Positions 29,054 through 38,117 are shown, counted from the first letter of the stretch. The stretch: 64,000 nt of DNA from Mesorhizobium denitrificans (GCF_003403035.1 NZ_QURN01000003.1:186001-250000), one strand, 5' to 3'. Notes: generated from the sequence alone by a model not told the origin. Program-made: numbers and translations.

Positions 29054-30067
29054 TTAATTAATCCGACGAATACAGAAATCTATGACGTCGATAAGCGCCG
29101 ACTTTTGCGGGGTATTTGGCAGCGGAGCCAATGCATCGCGCGCGATTTCACCAAAATGGCGCGCACGCGAAATCGTATCCGCAACGGCACCGTGCCGCGT
29201 CATGATGCTGATCGCGCGCTCAAGGGCCGCATCGTCATTCGCGCCCTGCTCGATAGCACTTTTCCAGAATTCGCGCTCGTCCAGCGTGCCGCGCCGATAG
29301 CTCAGAATGACAGGCAGCGTGATTTTGCCTTCGCGGAAATCGTCACCAACATTTTTGCCCATGTCAGCGCTCGACCCGCCATAATCCAGTGCATCGTCGA
29401 TAAGCTGGAAGGCAAGGCCGAGATTGATCCCGTAGGATCTCAAGGCGGCGCGGTCTGCGCGCGTCGCGTTTGCGATTACTGGGCCGACCTCGGCCGCCGC
29501 AGAAAACAGCGCTGCGGTCTTGGCCTTTATGACGGCGAAATGTTCATCTTCGGTAGTTTCGAGGTTGTTGGCGGCAGCAAGCTGCATAACCTCGCCTTCA
29601 GCAATGATCGCAGCCGCAGAGGAGAGAATGTCGAGCGCTTCCAGCGAGCCGACTTCGACCATCATGCGGAAAGCTTGCCCAAGCAGGAAATCGCCAACCA
29701 GCACGCTGGCCTGATTGCCCCAGATCATGCGTGCGGTTTTCTTGCCGCGCCGAAGGTCGCTTTCGTCAACCACATCATCATGCAGCAGGGTTGCCGTGTG
29801 CATGAACTCAACGCTGGTCGCGAGTTTGACGTGGCCGTCGCCCTCATAGCCGAACATGGTTGCAGCTGCGAGCGTGATCATGGGGCGCAATCGCTTGCCA
29901 CCCGACGAAATCAGATGGTTCGCGACTTCCGGGATCATTTCCACATCTGAGCCGGCTTTCGACAAAATAAGCTCGTTGACCCGGCCCATATCGGCCTTGG
30001 TCAAGTCGATCAACGGCTTGATCGTCGCTTCGCGCTTGCCGCTATCCAGATTGACGACAACACCCAC
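29054..30067 (-). CDS. ispB: Polyprenyl diphosphate synthase (octaprenyl/decaprenyl type)
   Basis: Elongates farnesyl diphosphate with IPP to the all-trans polyprenyl tail of ubiquinone. 337 residues. The first aspartate-rich motif is LLHDDVVDESDLRRG and the second is FQLIDDALDYGG; GGKRLRP near residue 56 binds the diphosphate. Chain length cannot be read with certainty; alphaproteobacteria usually make Q10. The start is GTG at 30067 with GGAGAA upstream. It is divergent from the DUF2007 gene; ubiA at 16.5 kb uses its product. Confidence 0.94.
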   Translation of the reverse strand: MGVVVNLDSGKREATIKPLIDLTKADMGRVNELILSKAGSDVEMIPEVANHLISSGGKRLRPMITLAAATMFGYEGDGHVKLATSVEFMHTATLLHDDVVDESDLRRGKKTARMIWGNQASVLVGDFLLGQAFRMMVEVGSLEALDILSSAAAIIAEGEVMQLAAANNLETTEDEHFAVIKAKTAALFSAAAEVGPVIANATRADRAALRSYGINLGLAFQLIDDALDYGGSSADMGKNVGDDFREGKITLPVILSYRRGTLDEREFWKSAIEQGANDDAALERAISIMTRHGAVADTISRARHFGEIARDALAPLPNTPQKSALIDVIDFCIRRIN

Positions 30068-30181
30068 TGTCTATTCTCCACGCTGCCTTGCGGCAATTTA
30101 TGACCTGTGCACGCGCCATTACAGGCGGCGAATTGGCGCGGCACTGTTTACAGCCATGCCACGAGGTGCCAATTGTTTGCA

Positions 30182-30406
30182 ATGATCGAACTCATCAGAA
30201 CAAACGATGCCGTCGTTCTTTCCTTCGTTCAGTCACTTTTGAAGGACGCGGGAATAGAATGTTTGCTGGCAGACCAGAATATGAGCGTGCTGGACGGCTC
30301 AATCGGCGTACTGCCGCGCCGCATCATGGTGCCGGAAGGCGACGCTGACGAAGCGCGAAAGATTCTTTCCGACGCCGGAATCGGAAATGAAATCCGCGAA
30401 GGCTGA
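30182..30406 (+). CDS. DUF2007 domain protein
   Basis: 74 residues (MIELIRTNDAVVLSFVQSLLKDAGIECLLADQ at the N-terminus). The DUF2007 fold resembles small ferredoxin-like or PII-like signalling domains, and members may regulate by binding a ligand, but the function is not established. The start at 30182 gives the family N-terminus. Its last 20 bases overlap the next gene, implying translational coupling with the tRNA methyltransferase. Confidence 0.85.
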   Translation: MIELIRTNDAVVLSFVQSLLKDAGIECLLADQNMSVLDGSIGVLPRRIMVPEGDADEARKILSDAGIGNEIREG

Positions 30407-31190
30407 TACAAATCATCTGGAATTGCACAATTTCTCTCGCGATGCGTTTCATCGCGGGCGGTTTTGGCTCGTGCAGCCCACGCAATCCGGCCATCGCGCC
30501 GGAATGGATGCCATGATGCTGGCGGCGGCGGTGCCTGCCCGCTTTAGCGGGAGACTGGCGGATTTCGGCGCTGGCGCAGGTGCAGCCGGGCTGGCGGTTG
30601 CCTCACGCGTTCGGGGCGCGCAAGTCGTATTGATCGAAAATGCGCCAGAAATGCTGGATTGCGCAGAGCGCACGCTTGCTGACGCTGGCAATGCAGAGGT
30701 TGCAGGGCGCGTTTCAATTCTCGATGCAGATGTTTCCTTGACCGGCGCCGCGCGCAATACCGCCGGTCTTGAGGACAATAGCTTCGACCATGTTGTGATG
30801 AACCCGCCATTCAACGCGGCGAACGATCGGGCGACGCCGGACACGCTCAAACGCGCGGCGCATGTTGGCCATGACGGCTTGCTGGAAAGCTGGATACGAA
30901 GCGCGGCGGCAGTGGTGCGCCCAAGAGGCGGGATAGTCATCATCGTTCGGCCCGAAGCGCTGCCAGACCTGCTTTCCGCGATGAGCGGGCGATTTGGCGG
31001 TGCGGAAATCATGCCGATCCATCCACGCGACGACAAAGCGGCCATCCGCATCATCGTGCGAGCGGTTCGCGGCTCGCGCGCGGCGTTGAAACTTAGCCCA
31101 CCGCTGTTTCTGCACGAGCATGGATCGGACCGCTTTTGCGCGAAGGCCGATGCAATCAACAATGGTCTGGTGTCACTTTTCGGCGACTAA
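30387..31190 (+). CDS. tRNA1(Val) (adenine-N6)-methyltransferase-like protein (TrmN6/YfiC family)
   Basis: 267 residues of Rossmann-fold SAM methyltransferase. The SAM-binding region reads LADFGAGAGAAGLAVASR, an acidic residue follows (VLIENAPEM), and the amino-methyltransferase motif is NPPF in HVVMNPPFNAAND. A short N-terminal segment HRGRFWLVQPTQSGHRAGMDAMML is family-typical. The expected role is N6-methylation of A37 in tRNA-Val, by family only. The start overlaps the DUF2007 gene. Confidence 0.87.
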   Translation: MKSAKADTNHLELHNFSRDAFHRGRFWLVQPTQSGHRAGMDAMMLAAAVPARFSGRLADFGAGAGAAGLAVASRVRGAQVVLIENAPEMLDCAERTLADAGNAEVAGRVSILDADVSLTGAARNTAGLEDNSFDHVVMNPPFNAANDRATPDTLKRAAHVGHDGLLESWIRSAAAVVRPRGGIVIIVRPEALPDLLSAMSGRFGGAEIMPIHPRDDKAAIRIIVRAVRGSRAALKLSPPLFLHEHGSDRFCAKADAINNGLVSLFGD

Positions 31191-31247
31191 TGGGATTGTG
31201 CAGGCGCGCCAAACGCCTACATCTGCGGGGAAAACACGGAGATACGA

Positions 31248-32114
31248 GTGGCCATCAAGCAAGCCCTTTCACGCCTTTTGCCTAAATCAATGCGGTCGAA
31301 CGTCGTGACGATACCCGTGGTGCGGCTGCAAGGCATGATTGCTTCCGGCGGAAGCTCCCTGCGCCCGACGCTTTCGTTGGCATCGACGGCGGGGTTGATC
31401 GAAAAGGCGTTCGCGATGAAGGACGCGCCTGCCGTGGCGTTTTCGATCAATTCGCCGGGCGGCTCGCCCGTGCAGTCACGCCTCATCTACAAGCGCATTC
31501 GCGACCTCGCGCGCGAAAAGAACAAACACGTTTACGTGTTCGTGGAAGATGTAGCTGCATCCGGCGGCTATATGATCTCGCTGGCGGGCGATGAGATTGT
31601 CGCCGATCCGTCGTCGATTGTTGGCTCCATCGGCGTTGTTTCCGCCGGTTTCGGCTTCACCGAACTGATCAAGAAGATCGGTGTTGAGCGGCGCGTACAC
31701 ACGGCTGGCAACAACAAGGCCGTGCTCGATCCCTTCCGCCCTGAGCGCAAGGAAGATGTGGAACGGCTGAAAGAGCTGCAACTGGAAGTGCATGACACCT
31801 TTATCGACATGGTGAAGGAACGGCGCGGGGCCAAGCTGAAGGACGATGGCGAACTGTTCACCGGGCTGTTCTGGAGCGGCAAAAAGGGGCTGGAACTCGG
31901 CCTGATCGACTCGCTCGGCGATATGCGCTCGTTCCTCAAAGCGCGCTACGGCGAAAAGACCCAGCTGAAGCTCGTCACACAGCCGCGCGGCCTGCTCAGT
32001 CGCGGATTTGGCCTGTTCGGATCACGCAATGCTTCTGGATTGGCGGGCGAAGCGGTTCACGCCGCGCTGGATGCTGCCGAAGAACGTGCAATTTGGGGCA
32101 GGTTCGGACTTTGA
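31248..32114 (+). CDS. S49 family serine peptidase (SppA/SohB-like)
   Basis: 288 residues, a half-size signal-peptide-peptidase-like serine protease. The nucleophile is S105 in VAASGGYMI and the general base is K157 in AGNNKAVLDPF, a Ser/Lys dyad in the right order; SINSPGG near residue 67 and SSIVGSIGV complete the S49 core. A hydrophobic N-terminus is weak, so membrane anchoring is uncertain. The start is GTG at 31248. It follows the tRNA methyltransferase in the same direction. Confidence 0.9.
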   Translation: MAIKQALSRLLPKSMRSNVVTIPVVRLQGMIASGGSSLRPTLSLASTAGLIEKAFAMKDAPAVAFSINSPGGSPVQSRLIYKRIRDLAREKNKHVYVFVEDVAASGGYMISLAGDEIVADPSSIVGSIGVVSAGFGFTELIKKIGVERRVHTAGNNKAVLDPFRPERKEDVERLKELQLEVHDTFIDMVKERRGAKLKDDGELFTGLFWSGKKGLELGLIDSLGDMRSFLKARYGEKTQLKLVTQPRGLLSRGFGLFGSRNASGLAGEAVHAALDAAEERAIWGRFGL

Positions 32115-32206
32115 AAGTTTTGTGAATGGCTTTACACTGACTTTGCCATAAAAAAGTCATGTGCGCCTTGAGGCTGAGCGGTTCAGCCGGGAAAGGAAAC
32201 TTGGAG

Positions 32207-32392
32207 ATGCCGCAGCTTCTCTTTTTTGCCATCGTTGGCATCGCGGCCTATTATGGATACCGGTCCTTCGTTCGTGAGGCAGAGCGCGTCACGGCAAAGA
32301 TCAAGCGCGAACGCCAGCAAGCCGCCGACGGCACGCATGGCACGCTCGTGAAGGACCCGGCGACGGGCGAATATCGTCTGGCAAAGGATTGA
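32207..32392 (+). CDS. Small membrane-anchored protein
   Basis: 61 residues: one N-terminal membrane helix (LLFFAIVGIAAYYGYRSF), then a charged cytoplasmic tail (REAERVTAKIKRERQQAADG) ending in KDPATGEYRLAKD. The helix and the tail motif GTLVKDPATGEYRL are typical of a small conserved Rhizobiales protein of unknown role. AAGGAAACTTGGAG precedes the ATG. It ends 9 bases before ispE and is likely co-transcribed. Confidence 0.8.
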   Translation: MPQLLFFAIVGIAAYYGYRSFVREAERVTAKIKRERQQAADGTHGTLVKDPATGEYRLAKD

Positions 32393-32401
32393 TCCCAATC
32401 C

Positions 32402-33247
32402 TTGCCTGAGACAGCCTCTCCGGTCGTCGAGGACGCACCGGCCAAGATCAACCTCGCCCTGCATGTGACCGGCAAACGCCCGGACGGCTATCATTTGCTC
32501 GAAAGCCTCGTGGTGTTTACGCGGCTCGGCGACCGGCTGACTGCGACGCCCGGACATGATTGTTTCGAGATTTCCGGGCCGTTTGGCCACGGGCTGAGGG
32601 CCGACGAGTCCAATCTGGTTATCAAGGCGCGGGATGCGTTTCCGGCCAGACCCTCGGTGAAGCTTATGCTGGAGAAAAACCTGCCGCTGGCTTCCGGCAT
32701 TGGTGGCGGTTCAAGTGACGCGTCGGCGACATTGCGCGCGCTGGCACGACTGTCTGGCTTTGCGGGCGACTTGTTTGGCATTGGCGCGAAGCTGGGCGCT
32801 GATGTGCCCATGTGTCTCGCGGCAAAACCGCTGATCGCAAAGGGTGTGGGCGAAATGCTGGCACCCGTTTCCGGCATGCCCGAACTGGCGATGGTCCTGG
32901 TAAATCCCGGCGTTCATGTCGCAACGCCTGACGTGTTTCGCGGATTGGCAACCATTCAAAACGCTTCGCTGGCTCCGCTGCCGAACCGGCTGGATTTGCC
33001 GCGGCTGGTGGCATGGTTGCGCGAAAGCCGCAACGACCTGCAAGCGACTGCTGAAAGGCTTGCACCGGCTATTACCGAAACGATGGCTGCGCTGCAGCAC
33101 ACCGGCCCGGCTTTTGCGCGTATGTCCGGCTCGGGGGCGACCTGCTTCGGCATCTATGAGAGCGCATCGACGGCAGAAAATGCCGCGCGGACTATTCGAT
33201 TGAGCCAACCCGGCTGGTTCGTTGCCGCGACACCGACAATGACTTAA
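32402..33247 (+). CDS. ispE: 4-diphosphocytidyl-2-C-methyl-D-erythritol kinase
   Basis: GHMP kinase that phosphorylates CDP-ME in the MEP pathway. 281 residues. The N-terminus APAKINLALHVTGKRPDGYHLLESLVVF, the ATP loop LPLASGIGGGSSDASATLRAL and the C-terminal FARMSGSGATCFGIY are complete. The TTG at 32402 is the only possible start: an in-frame TGA lies four codons upstream. It shares the isoprenoid pathway with dxs (1-1808). Confidence 0.95.
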   Translation: MPETASPVVEDAPAKINLALHVTGKRPDGYHLLESLVVFTRLGDRLTATPGHDCFEISGPFGHGLRADESNLVIKARDAFPARPSVKLMLEKNLPLASGIGGGSSDASATLRALARLSGFAGDLFGIGAKLGADVPMCLAAKPLIAKGVGEMLAPVSGMPELAMVLVNPGVHVATPDVFRGLATIQNASLAPLPNRLDLPRLVAWLRESRNDLQATAERLAPAITETMAALQHTGPAFARMSGSGATCFGIYESASTAENAARTIRLSQPGWFVAATPTMT

Positions 33248-33257
33248 TGTTTCGGCC

Positions 33258-33794
33258 ATGACCGAGCGCCAGTTCATTCCCGTCCGCATCGCGGTTCTAA
33301 CCGTTTCCGATACGCGCAGCCTTGCGGATGACAAATCCGGGCAAACGCTGGCCGAGCGCATCGAGGCTGCGGGGCATATTCTCGCCGCGCGAGACATCGT
33401 GACCGACGACGTGGAAAAAATCCGCGCGAAGGTTCGGGAATGGTCGCGCGACGAAGGTGTGGACGTTGTCATCACGACAGGCGGCACCGGCTTTACGGGG
33501 CGCGACGTGACGCCCGAAGCGCTGGAGCCGATTTTCGAAAAGCGTATGGACGGCTTTTCAGCGGTTTTTCATCGCATTTCCTATGACAAGATCGGGACTT
33601 CGACCATCCAGTCGCGGGCAACCGGCGGCGTGCTGAACGCCACCTACGTGTTTGTGCTGCCGGGCTCGCCCGGAGCATGTCGCGATGCCTGGGATGGAAT
33701 TCTCAAGGCGCAGTTCGATTACCGGCATATGCCCTGCAATTTCGTGGAGATCATGCCGAGGCTCGATGAACATCTACGTCGCAAGAGCGACTGA
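33258..33794 (+). CDS. moaB: Molybdenum cofactor biosynthesis protein B
   Basis: 178 residues of the MoaB/MogA fold. Expected activity is adenylylation of molybdopterin before metal insertion. The motifs ITTGGTGFTGRDVTPEAL and LPGSPGACRDAWDGIL are clear. It begins 10 bases after ispE in the same direction. Close to its end a convergent small glycosyltransferase-like gene begins. Confidence 0.95.
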   Translation: MTERQFIPVRIAVLTVSDTRSLADDKSGQTLAERIEAAGHILAARDIVTDDVEKIRAKVREWSRDEGVDVVITTGGTGFTGRDVTPEALEPIFEKRMDGFSAVFHRISYDKIGTSTIQSRATGGVLNATYVFVLPGSPGACRDAWDGILKAQFDYRHMPCNFVEIMPRLDEHLRRKSD

Positions 33795-33799
33795 CAGCG

Positions 33800-34306
33800 C
33801 TACTTTCTGGACGCGGGCACGATCTCGCCATCAAGGCGCTTGGTGGCCAGCCCACGCGCAATTGCTTCACCGTCCTGCCCGTTTCGTGAGAGCGATGACG
33901 CCTGACGCCTGGTTATAAGCAGACCTTCGACGAGCGCGCGATTTCCCGCGAAGATGCGTTTCTTGAACGGCGTGCGTGCCTTGCTGGCGCGCGAGAAGCG
34001 CCCTGCCATGGTGACGCGCGAAATATGACGCGCGACCGAATCCATCCAGCCGTCTACAAGCGTGGCGCCGGGCTCAAGAAAAAGCAGCCAATCGGATTTG
34101 GCACGACGCACACCCTCTGCCGCGCCGCCGCTCGGAAGCCAGACGCAGCCGGCTTCGTCCGCAATCTGGTGCGTGCGATCCGTGGACCCGAGATCGCAAA
34201 CGATCACCTCGCGGACCATCCCCTCAACCGCAGCGCTGACCAGCGACGCCAGCGTGCGAGCCAAATCTTCCTCGTCATTTTTGGTTTCGATCACAACGGA
34301 AAGCAT
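33800..34306 (-). CDS. Short GT-A type glycosyltransferase-like protein
   Basis: 168 residues. MLSVVIETKNDEEDLARTLASLV, VREVIVCDLGSTDRT and WLLFLEPGATLVDGW follow the first half of a family 2 glycosyltransferase, but the acceptor half is missing and the metal-binding DxD position reads EPGA, so catalysis is doubtful. The C-terminal part is basic (KARTPFKKR). The ATG at 34306 gives the family start. The gene is convergent with moaB, 5 bases from its stop. Confidence 0.75.
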   Translation of the reverse strand: MLSVVIETKNDEEDLARTLASLVSAAVEGMVREVIVCDLGSTDRTHQIADEAGCVWLPSGGAAEGVRRAKSDWLLFLEPGATLVDGWMDSVARHISRVTMAGRFSRASKARTPFKKRIFAGNRALVEGLLITRRQASSLSRNGQDGEAIARGLATKRLDGEIVPASRK

Positions 34307-34515
34307 ATTCGGCAAATAGCCGAAAGCGCACGCATTGGCCAGACATCCATGCGTTCAAATTGTTCTTGCTTTGTTCGCATCAAGATCATAGGAATAGTTT
34401 CATCTTTCACCTGAGTCGCACAAGCCCCGTGTTTGCAGGGCGGCAAGCGGAGACGACGGAAATGGAACAGATTTCACGCGCGGATGTTGCAGCCTTTAGC
34501 CAAGGAGGCTCATCC

Positions 34516-35616
34516 ATGGCCAATGCCATTGTTGAAGAAAGTGGTCTGCGTATCAATCATGAGCGTCGGCGCGGGCGCGGTGCAGGTGTTAACCCCAGCG
34601 GGCGTTATGAGCCGACCAGCCGCGATGTGTTTGATGACGGGTGGAATTCCATCGACGAACTGCCGCCGTTCAAGACGGAAGTGCAGGTCGAGAGGCCGCG
34701 CCAGATCATCACGCGCAATGAGTCGCCGGATATTTCGTTCGACCGTTCGATCAATCCATATCGCGGCTGCGAGCACGGCTGCATCTACTGCTTCGCGCGC
34801 CCTACCCACGCCTATATGGGGCTTTCGCCGGGGCTGGATTTCGAGTCCAAGCTGTTTGCAAAGCCGGATGCCGCCAAGCTGCTCGACAAGGAATTGTCCA
34901 AGTCGGGCTACGAGCCGCGCACGATTGCAATCGGCACGAATACGGACCCGTATCAGCCGATTGAAAAGCACTATCGCATCATGCGCGAGGTGCTGGAGGT
35001 GCTGGAGGCGCGCAACCATCCCGTTGGGATCGTTACAAAATCAGCGCTGGTAGCGCGGGACGTTGACATTCTTTCGCGCATGGCCGAGCGCGGACTGGCG
35101 AAGGTGGCAATGTCGATTACCACGCTGGACCGCAAGCTGGCGCGCAGCATGGAGCCGCGCGCAGCGACGCCGCCAAAGCGTCTCGAAACGCTGAAGCAGT
35201 TGAGCGAGGCGGGCATTCCCGTGTCGGTGATGGTTGCTCCGATCATTCCCGGCCTGAACGACAGCGAGATCGAGCGCATACTTGATTCCGCGCAGGCGGC
35301 AGGGGCTCGTGAGGCCGGTTACGTTATCCTGCGGCTGCCGCTGGAGGTCGCGCCGATCTTTAAGGAGTGGCTGCTGCGGCACTATCCAGACCGCTACCGG
35401 CATGTGCTGTCTCTGGTGCGCTCCATGCGCGACGGCAAGGATTACGACGCCGAATGGGGCAAGCGCATGCGTGGTTCGGGTCCATATGCCTGGCAGATCG
35501 GTCGCCGCTTTGAGATTGCTTCGAAGAAGTTGGGCCTGAATCTGGAGCGTAAAAGGCTGCGCACAGACCTTTTCGTGCAAACCCAAAAGGGCGGCGAACA
35601 GCTCATTCTTATTTGA
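34516..35616 (+). CDS. PA0069 family radical SAM protein
   Basis: 366 residues from the chosen ATG. The [4Fe-4S] motif is CEHGCIYC, CxxxCxxC, in SINPYRGCEHGCIYCFARPTH. SAM-binding segments follow (AIGTNTDPYQPIE, VTKSALVARD). The family is related to SPL/MiaB-like enzymes but has no proven reaction. A strong AAGGAGG lies 8 bases before this ATG; farther upstream in-frame ATGs at 34462 and 34360 lack one. It is divergent from the short glycosyltransferase gene, with about 200 bases between. Confidence 0.92.
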   Translation: MANAIVEESGLRINHERRRGRGAGVNPSGRYEPTSRDVFDDGWNSIDELPPFKTEVQVERPRQIITRNESPDISFDRSINPYRGCEHGCIYCFARPTHAYMGLSPGLDFESKLFAKPDAAKLLDKELSKSGYEPRTIAIGTNTDPYQPIEKHYRIMREVLEVLEARNHPVGIVTKSALVARDVDILSRMAERGLAKVAMSITTLDRKLARSMEPRAATPPKRLETLKQLSEAGIPVSVMVAPIIPGLNDSEIERILDSAQAAGAREAGYVILRLPLEVAPIFKEWLLRHYPDRYRHVLSLVRSMRDGKDYDAEWGKRMRGSGPYAWQIGRRFEIASKKLGLNLERKRLRTDLFVQTQKGGEQLILI

Positions 35617-35740
35617 AGTGAGGCCCTGCTTATTTGAGATCAGGTTCGGGCAAAGCGTCGCCGAATTTGCCAAGATGCAGCGCGCTCCTCCCCCGAGCGG
35701 CTGTTTCCTTCCCGCGGTTCCCCTCAGCGGGAAGGTCTTG

Positions 35741-35801
35741 CGGAGAATCAGTACGGGTGCGAGTCTCGCCGATTATGGCTCGACCGCGTACCGATTCTCC
35801 G
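35741..35801. other. Inverted repeat enclosing the rnhB start codon
   Basis: CGGAGAATC (35741-35749) pairs with GATTCTCCG (35793-35801); after one mismatch GTACG (35751-35755) pairs with CGTAC (35787-35791). The rnhB ATG (35775) lies in the loop. An additional 9-bp hairpin, CCTTCCCGC with GCGGGAAGG (35707-35735), stands just upstream. The helix could hide the initiation site. Confidence 0.6.
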
Positions 35802-36449
35802 CCCTTGTTTGAGATTCTCGAAAAGCCCGATTTCGCTATTGAGGCGAAGGCGCGGGCAAACGGGGTTTGGCCGGTTTGCGGGCTGGACGAAGCAGGACGC
35901 GGACCGCTCGCGGGGCCGGTCGTCGCCGCTGCGGTTATTCTGGACCCAGACAATATTCCCGATGGGCTTGACGATTCGAAGCGCTTGAGCCGCGACGCGC
36001 GCGAGGTGCTGTTCGAGCAGATCGTGGCGACCGCGCCGGGCATCGCCTTTGCATCCGTCGCGGCTGAAGGCATTGACCGGATCAACATTTTGCGCGCGAG
36101 TTTGGAGGCCATGCGCCGCGCGCTTTGCGCGCTGCCGCTGCGGCCGCTGCTTGCGCTGGCTGACGGGCGGGATATTCCGCCTGGTCTGCCCTGCGAGGGT
36201 CGCGCTTTGATTAAGGGTGATCAGCGCTCACAGTCGATTGCCGCCGCCTCGATTATTGCCAAGGTCATGCGCGACAGAATGATGTCGTGCTGCGCGGATC
36301 GCAACGAGCGCTACGGCTTCCATGTTCATGCGGGTTATGCGACCGAGCGCCACCGCGCCGCAATCGAGATGCATGGCCCCGCGGCACGACTTCACCGCAT
36401 GAGCTTTGCGCCGTTCCGGCTTGAGGCGGAAATCGTGACGCTGGGTTAG
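35775..36449 (+). CDS. rnhB: Ribonuclease HII
   Basis: Cuts the RNA strand of RNA-DNA hybrids and removes single ribonucleotides. 224 residues. The catalytic motif [19 protein letters not shown] supplies D and E; a second acidic residue is in [10 protein letters not shown], and [25 protein letters not shown] is the other signature. The ATG at 35775 begins the family-like N-terminus; a much longer reading from 35634 adds 47 unrelated residues. The start codon sits inside an inverted repeat. Confidence 0.94.
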   Translation: MARPRTDSPPLFEILEKPDFAIEAKARANGVWPVCGLDEAGRGPLAGPVVAAAVILDPDNIPDGLDDSKRLSRDAREVLFEQIVATAPGIAFASVAAEGIDRINILRASLEAMRRALCALPLRPLLALADGRDIPPGLPCEGRALIKGDQRSQSIAAASIIAKVMRDRMMSCCADRNERYGFHVHAGYATERHRAAIEMHGPAARLHRMSFAPFRLEAEIVTLG

Positions 36450-36466
36450 GGTGGAGGTTTAACAAT

Positions 36467-36519
36467 ACCCCTCATCCGCCTGCCGCCCCCTTCTCCCTCA
36501 AGGGGAGAAGGTAGATGGG
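36467..36519. repeat. REP-like repeat, left half
   Basis: CCCCTCATCCGCCTGCCG, then CCCCTTCTCCC-TCAA-GGGGAGAAGG. It begins 18 bases after the rnhB stop. Together with the inverted copy at 36588-36627 it frames 68 bases. The 340-base gap 36450-36789 holds only these repeats and no gene. Confidence 0.75.
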
Positions 36520-36587
36520 GCGACGTCTCGCACTTTCTGTGACGCCTGCGATTTACGCCCACGTCGGAGCATTCTTTCTTCTACACG

Positions 36588-36627
36588 CCTGCGGGGAGAA
36601 GGTGACCCTAAGGGCCAGATGAGGGGC
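36588..36627. repeat. REP-like repeat, inverted copy
   Basis: The reverse complement begins CCCCTCATC and ends CACCTTCTCCCC, so this copy is in the opposite direction to the 36467 element. The inner part reads GGCCCTTAGGGTC, itself near-palindromic. Confidence 0.65.
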
Positions 36628-36739
36628 ATAGCTGACCTTGCAGTGTTCGCGTTGTCCCTAACCTGCTTGCCGGCATTTGGCCCTAGATCATCGCTCGAAA
36701 AGCCCATTCCAGGGCTTTTCGTCCGCTTCGCGGACCATT

Positions 36740-36783
36740 CCTCACCCCTCAAGGGGGAATTACCCCTCATCCGCCTGCCGGCG
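36740..36783. repeat. REP-like repeat fragments
   Basis: A CCCCTCAAGGGGG apex-like piece (36745-36757) is followed by CCCCTCATCCGCCTGCCGGC (36763-36782). The order is scrambled relative to the full element. It ends just before the stop of the aminopeptidase gene. Confidence 0.6.
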
Positions 36784-36789
36784 GTATTC

Positions 36790-38037
36790 TTAAACCCATT
36801 CACCCTTGCGCATGACAGCCGTGCGATTGCCGCTGGCATCCAAACCATCGACGTCGATTTCGCCGGAGCCAATCATCCAATCGATATGGATGAAACTGCG
36901 ATTGCCGCCGCGCGCGGTAATTTCTTCGACAGTCAGCTTCGCGCCGTCGATGAAGCAATCCGAATAGCATTGGCCGAGCGCGATGTGGCAGGCAGCATTT
37001 TCATCATAGAGCGTGTTGTAGAAAAGCAGCCCGCTCTTTGAGATCGGCGACGAATGCGGCACCAGAGCCACCTCGCCCAACCGCCGCGAGCCCTCATCCG
37101 TGTCGAGCACCTTGAGCAGCACCTGCTCGCCGCGCGTGGCGCGCGCTTCGATGATCTTGCCCGCCTTGAATCGCATCTCGATGCCGTCAATCAACGTGCC
37201 CTGATGTGATAGCGGCTTGGTTGAGCGAACATAGCCGTCCACGCGCATCGCGTGCGGGGTCGTGAATACTTCCTCGCTGGGCAGATTGGGATTGCACGTC
37301 GTGCCGTTCTTTGCGAGCGATGCCCCGCCCTTCCACTCGTGCCCGTCTGCGAGGCCGACCGTCAAGTCCGTTCCCGGTCCCGTGAAATGCAAGGCATGGA
37401 AGCGCTGGCCGTTAAGCTGTGCGGTCTTGCGGTGCAGATTTGCGTTGTGGGTTTTCCACGCCGCGACGGGATCAGCCTGATCGACGCGCGTGGCTGCAAA
37501 AATAGCATCCGCGAGCTTCTTGACCGCCGTGTCCTCGTCGTCGTTGGGGAAGATTTTTTTCGCCCAGGTTGGATTTGGATAGGAAAGAATCGTCCAGTTG
37601 ATATCAAAGCCCGTGATCTTTTCGCGCACAGGCGTATAGGCAATCGAATTGGCCTTGTTGGCGCGACCAACCTTGTCCGGATCTTCATTCGCAAGCAGCA
37701 TCGGGTCTTCGGCATAGATGGCCAGGCGCGCTGCGTTTTCGCTGAACGCCTTTGCGATGCCGTCATAAAGCCAGCCGGTCGCGCGGTCGAAACTGAAATC
37801 CGGCGCATAACGATAGCGGGCGAGCGTCAATTCCTCATCCGAGAAAAGCGTCGTCACGATGCCCGCCCCGGCCTTATACGCGTGCTCCGCAATGCGGCGC
37901 GCCAGCGGCGCGGCCACAATGGGCGCGGTCATGACGAGATCTTGCCCCTCCTGAAGACCGAGACCGACCGAGACGGCAACCTGCGCAAGACGGTCGAGCT
38001 TTTCGGGATCAACAAGGGCTTTGTTTGAAGCGGACAT
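36790..38037 (-). CDS. M29 family aminopeptidase (AmpS-like)
   Basis: 415 residues. A dinuclear-metal exopeptidase removing N-terminal residues from peptides in the cytoplasm. The metal-ligand regions of the family appear in order: NLPSEEVFTTP (Glu), LGEVALVPHSSPI (Glu), ACHIALGQCYSDC (His) and FIHIDWMIGS (His, Asp), so the site is complete. The ATG at 38037 has AAAGG 7 bases upstream; an in-frame start 10 codons earlier is less likely. The gene stands alone, bordered by repeats on its 3' side. Confidence 0.93.
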   Translation of the reverse strand: MSASNKALVDPEKLDRLAQVAVSVGLGLQEGQDLVMTAPIVAAPLARRIAEHAYKAGAGIVTTLFSDEELTLARYRYAPDFSFDRATGWLYDGIAKAFSENAARLAIYAEDPMLLANEDPDKVGRANKANSIAYTPVREKITGFDINWTILSYPNPTWAKKIFPNDDEDTAVKKLADAIFAATRVDQADPVAAWKTHNANLHRKTAQLNGQRFHALHFTGPGTDLTVGLADGHEWKGGASLAKNGTTCNPNLPSEEVFTTPHAMRVDGYVRSTKPLSHQGTLIDGIEMRFKAGKIIEARATRGEQVLLKVLDTDEGSRRLGEVALVPHSSPISKSGLLFYNTLYDENAACHIALGQCYSDCFIDGAKLTVEEITARGGNRSFIHIDWMIGSGEIDVDGLDASGNRTAVMRKGEWV

Positions 38038-38117
38038 GGCGAACCTTTCATTCTTTGGCGCACACATAATGCGCTGAGCACCCGATTGTCACGCGCTGAT
38101 GGCTGAGCCAGTCGCTT

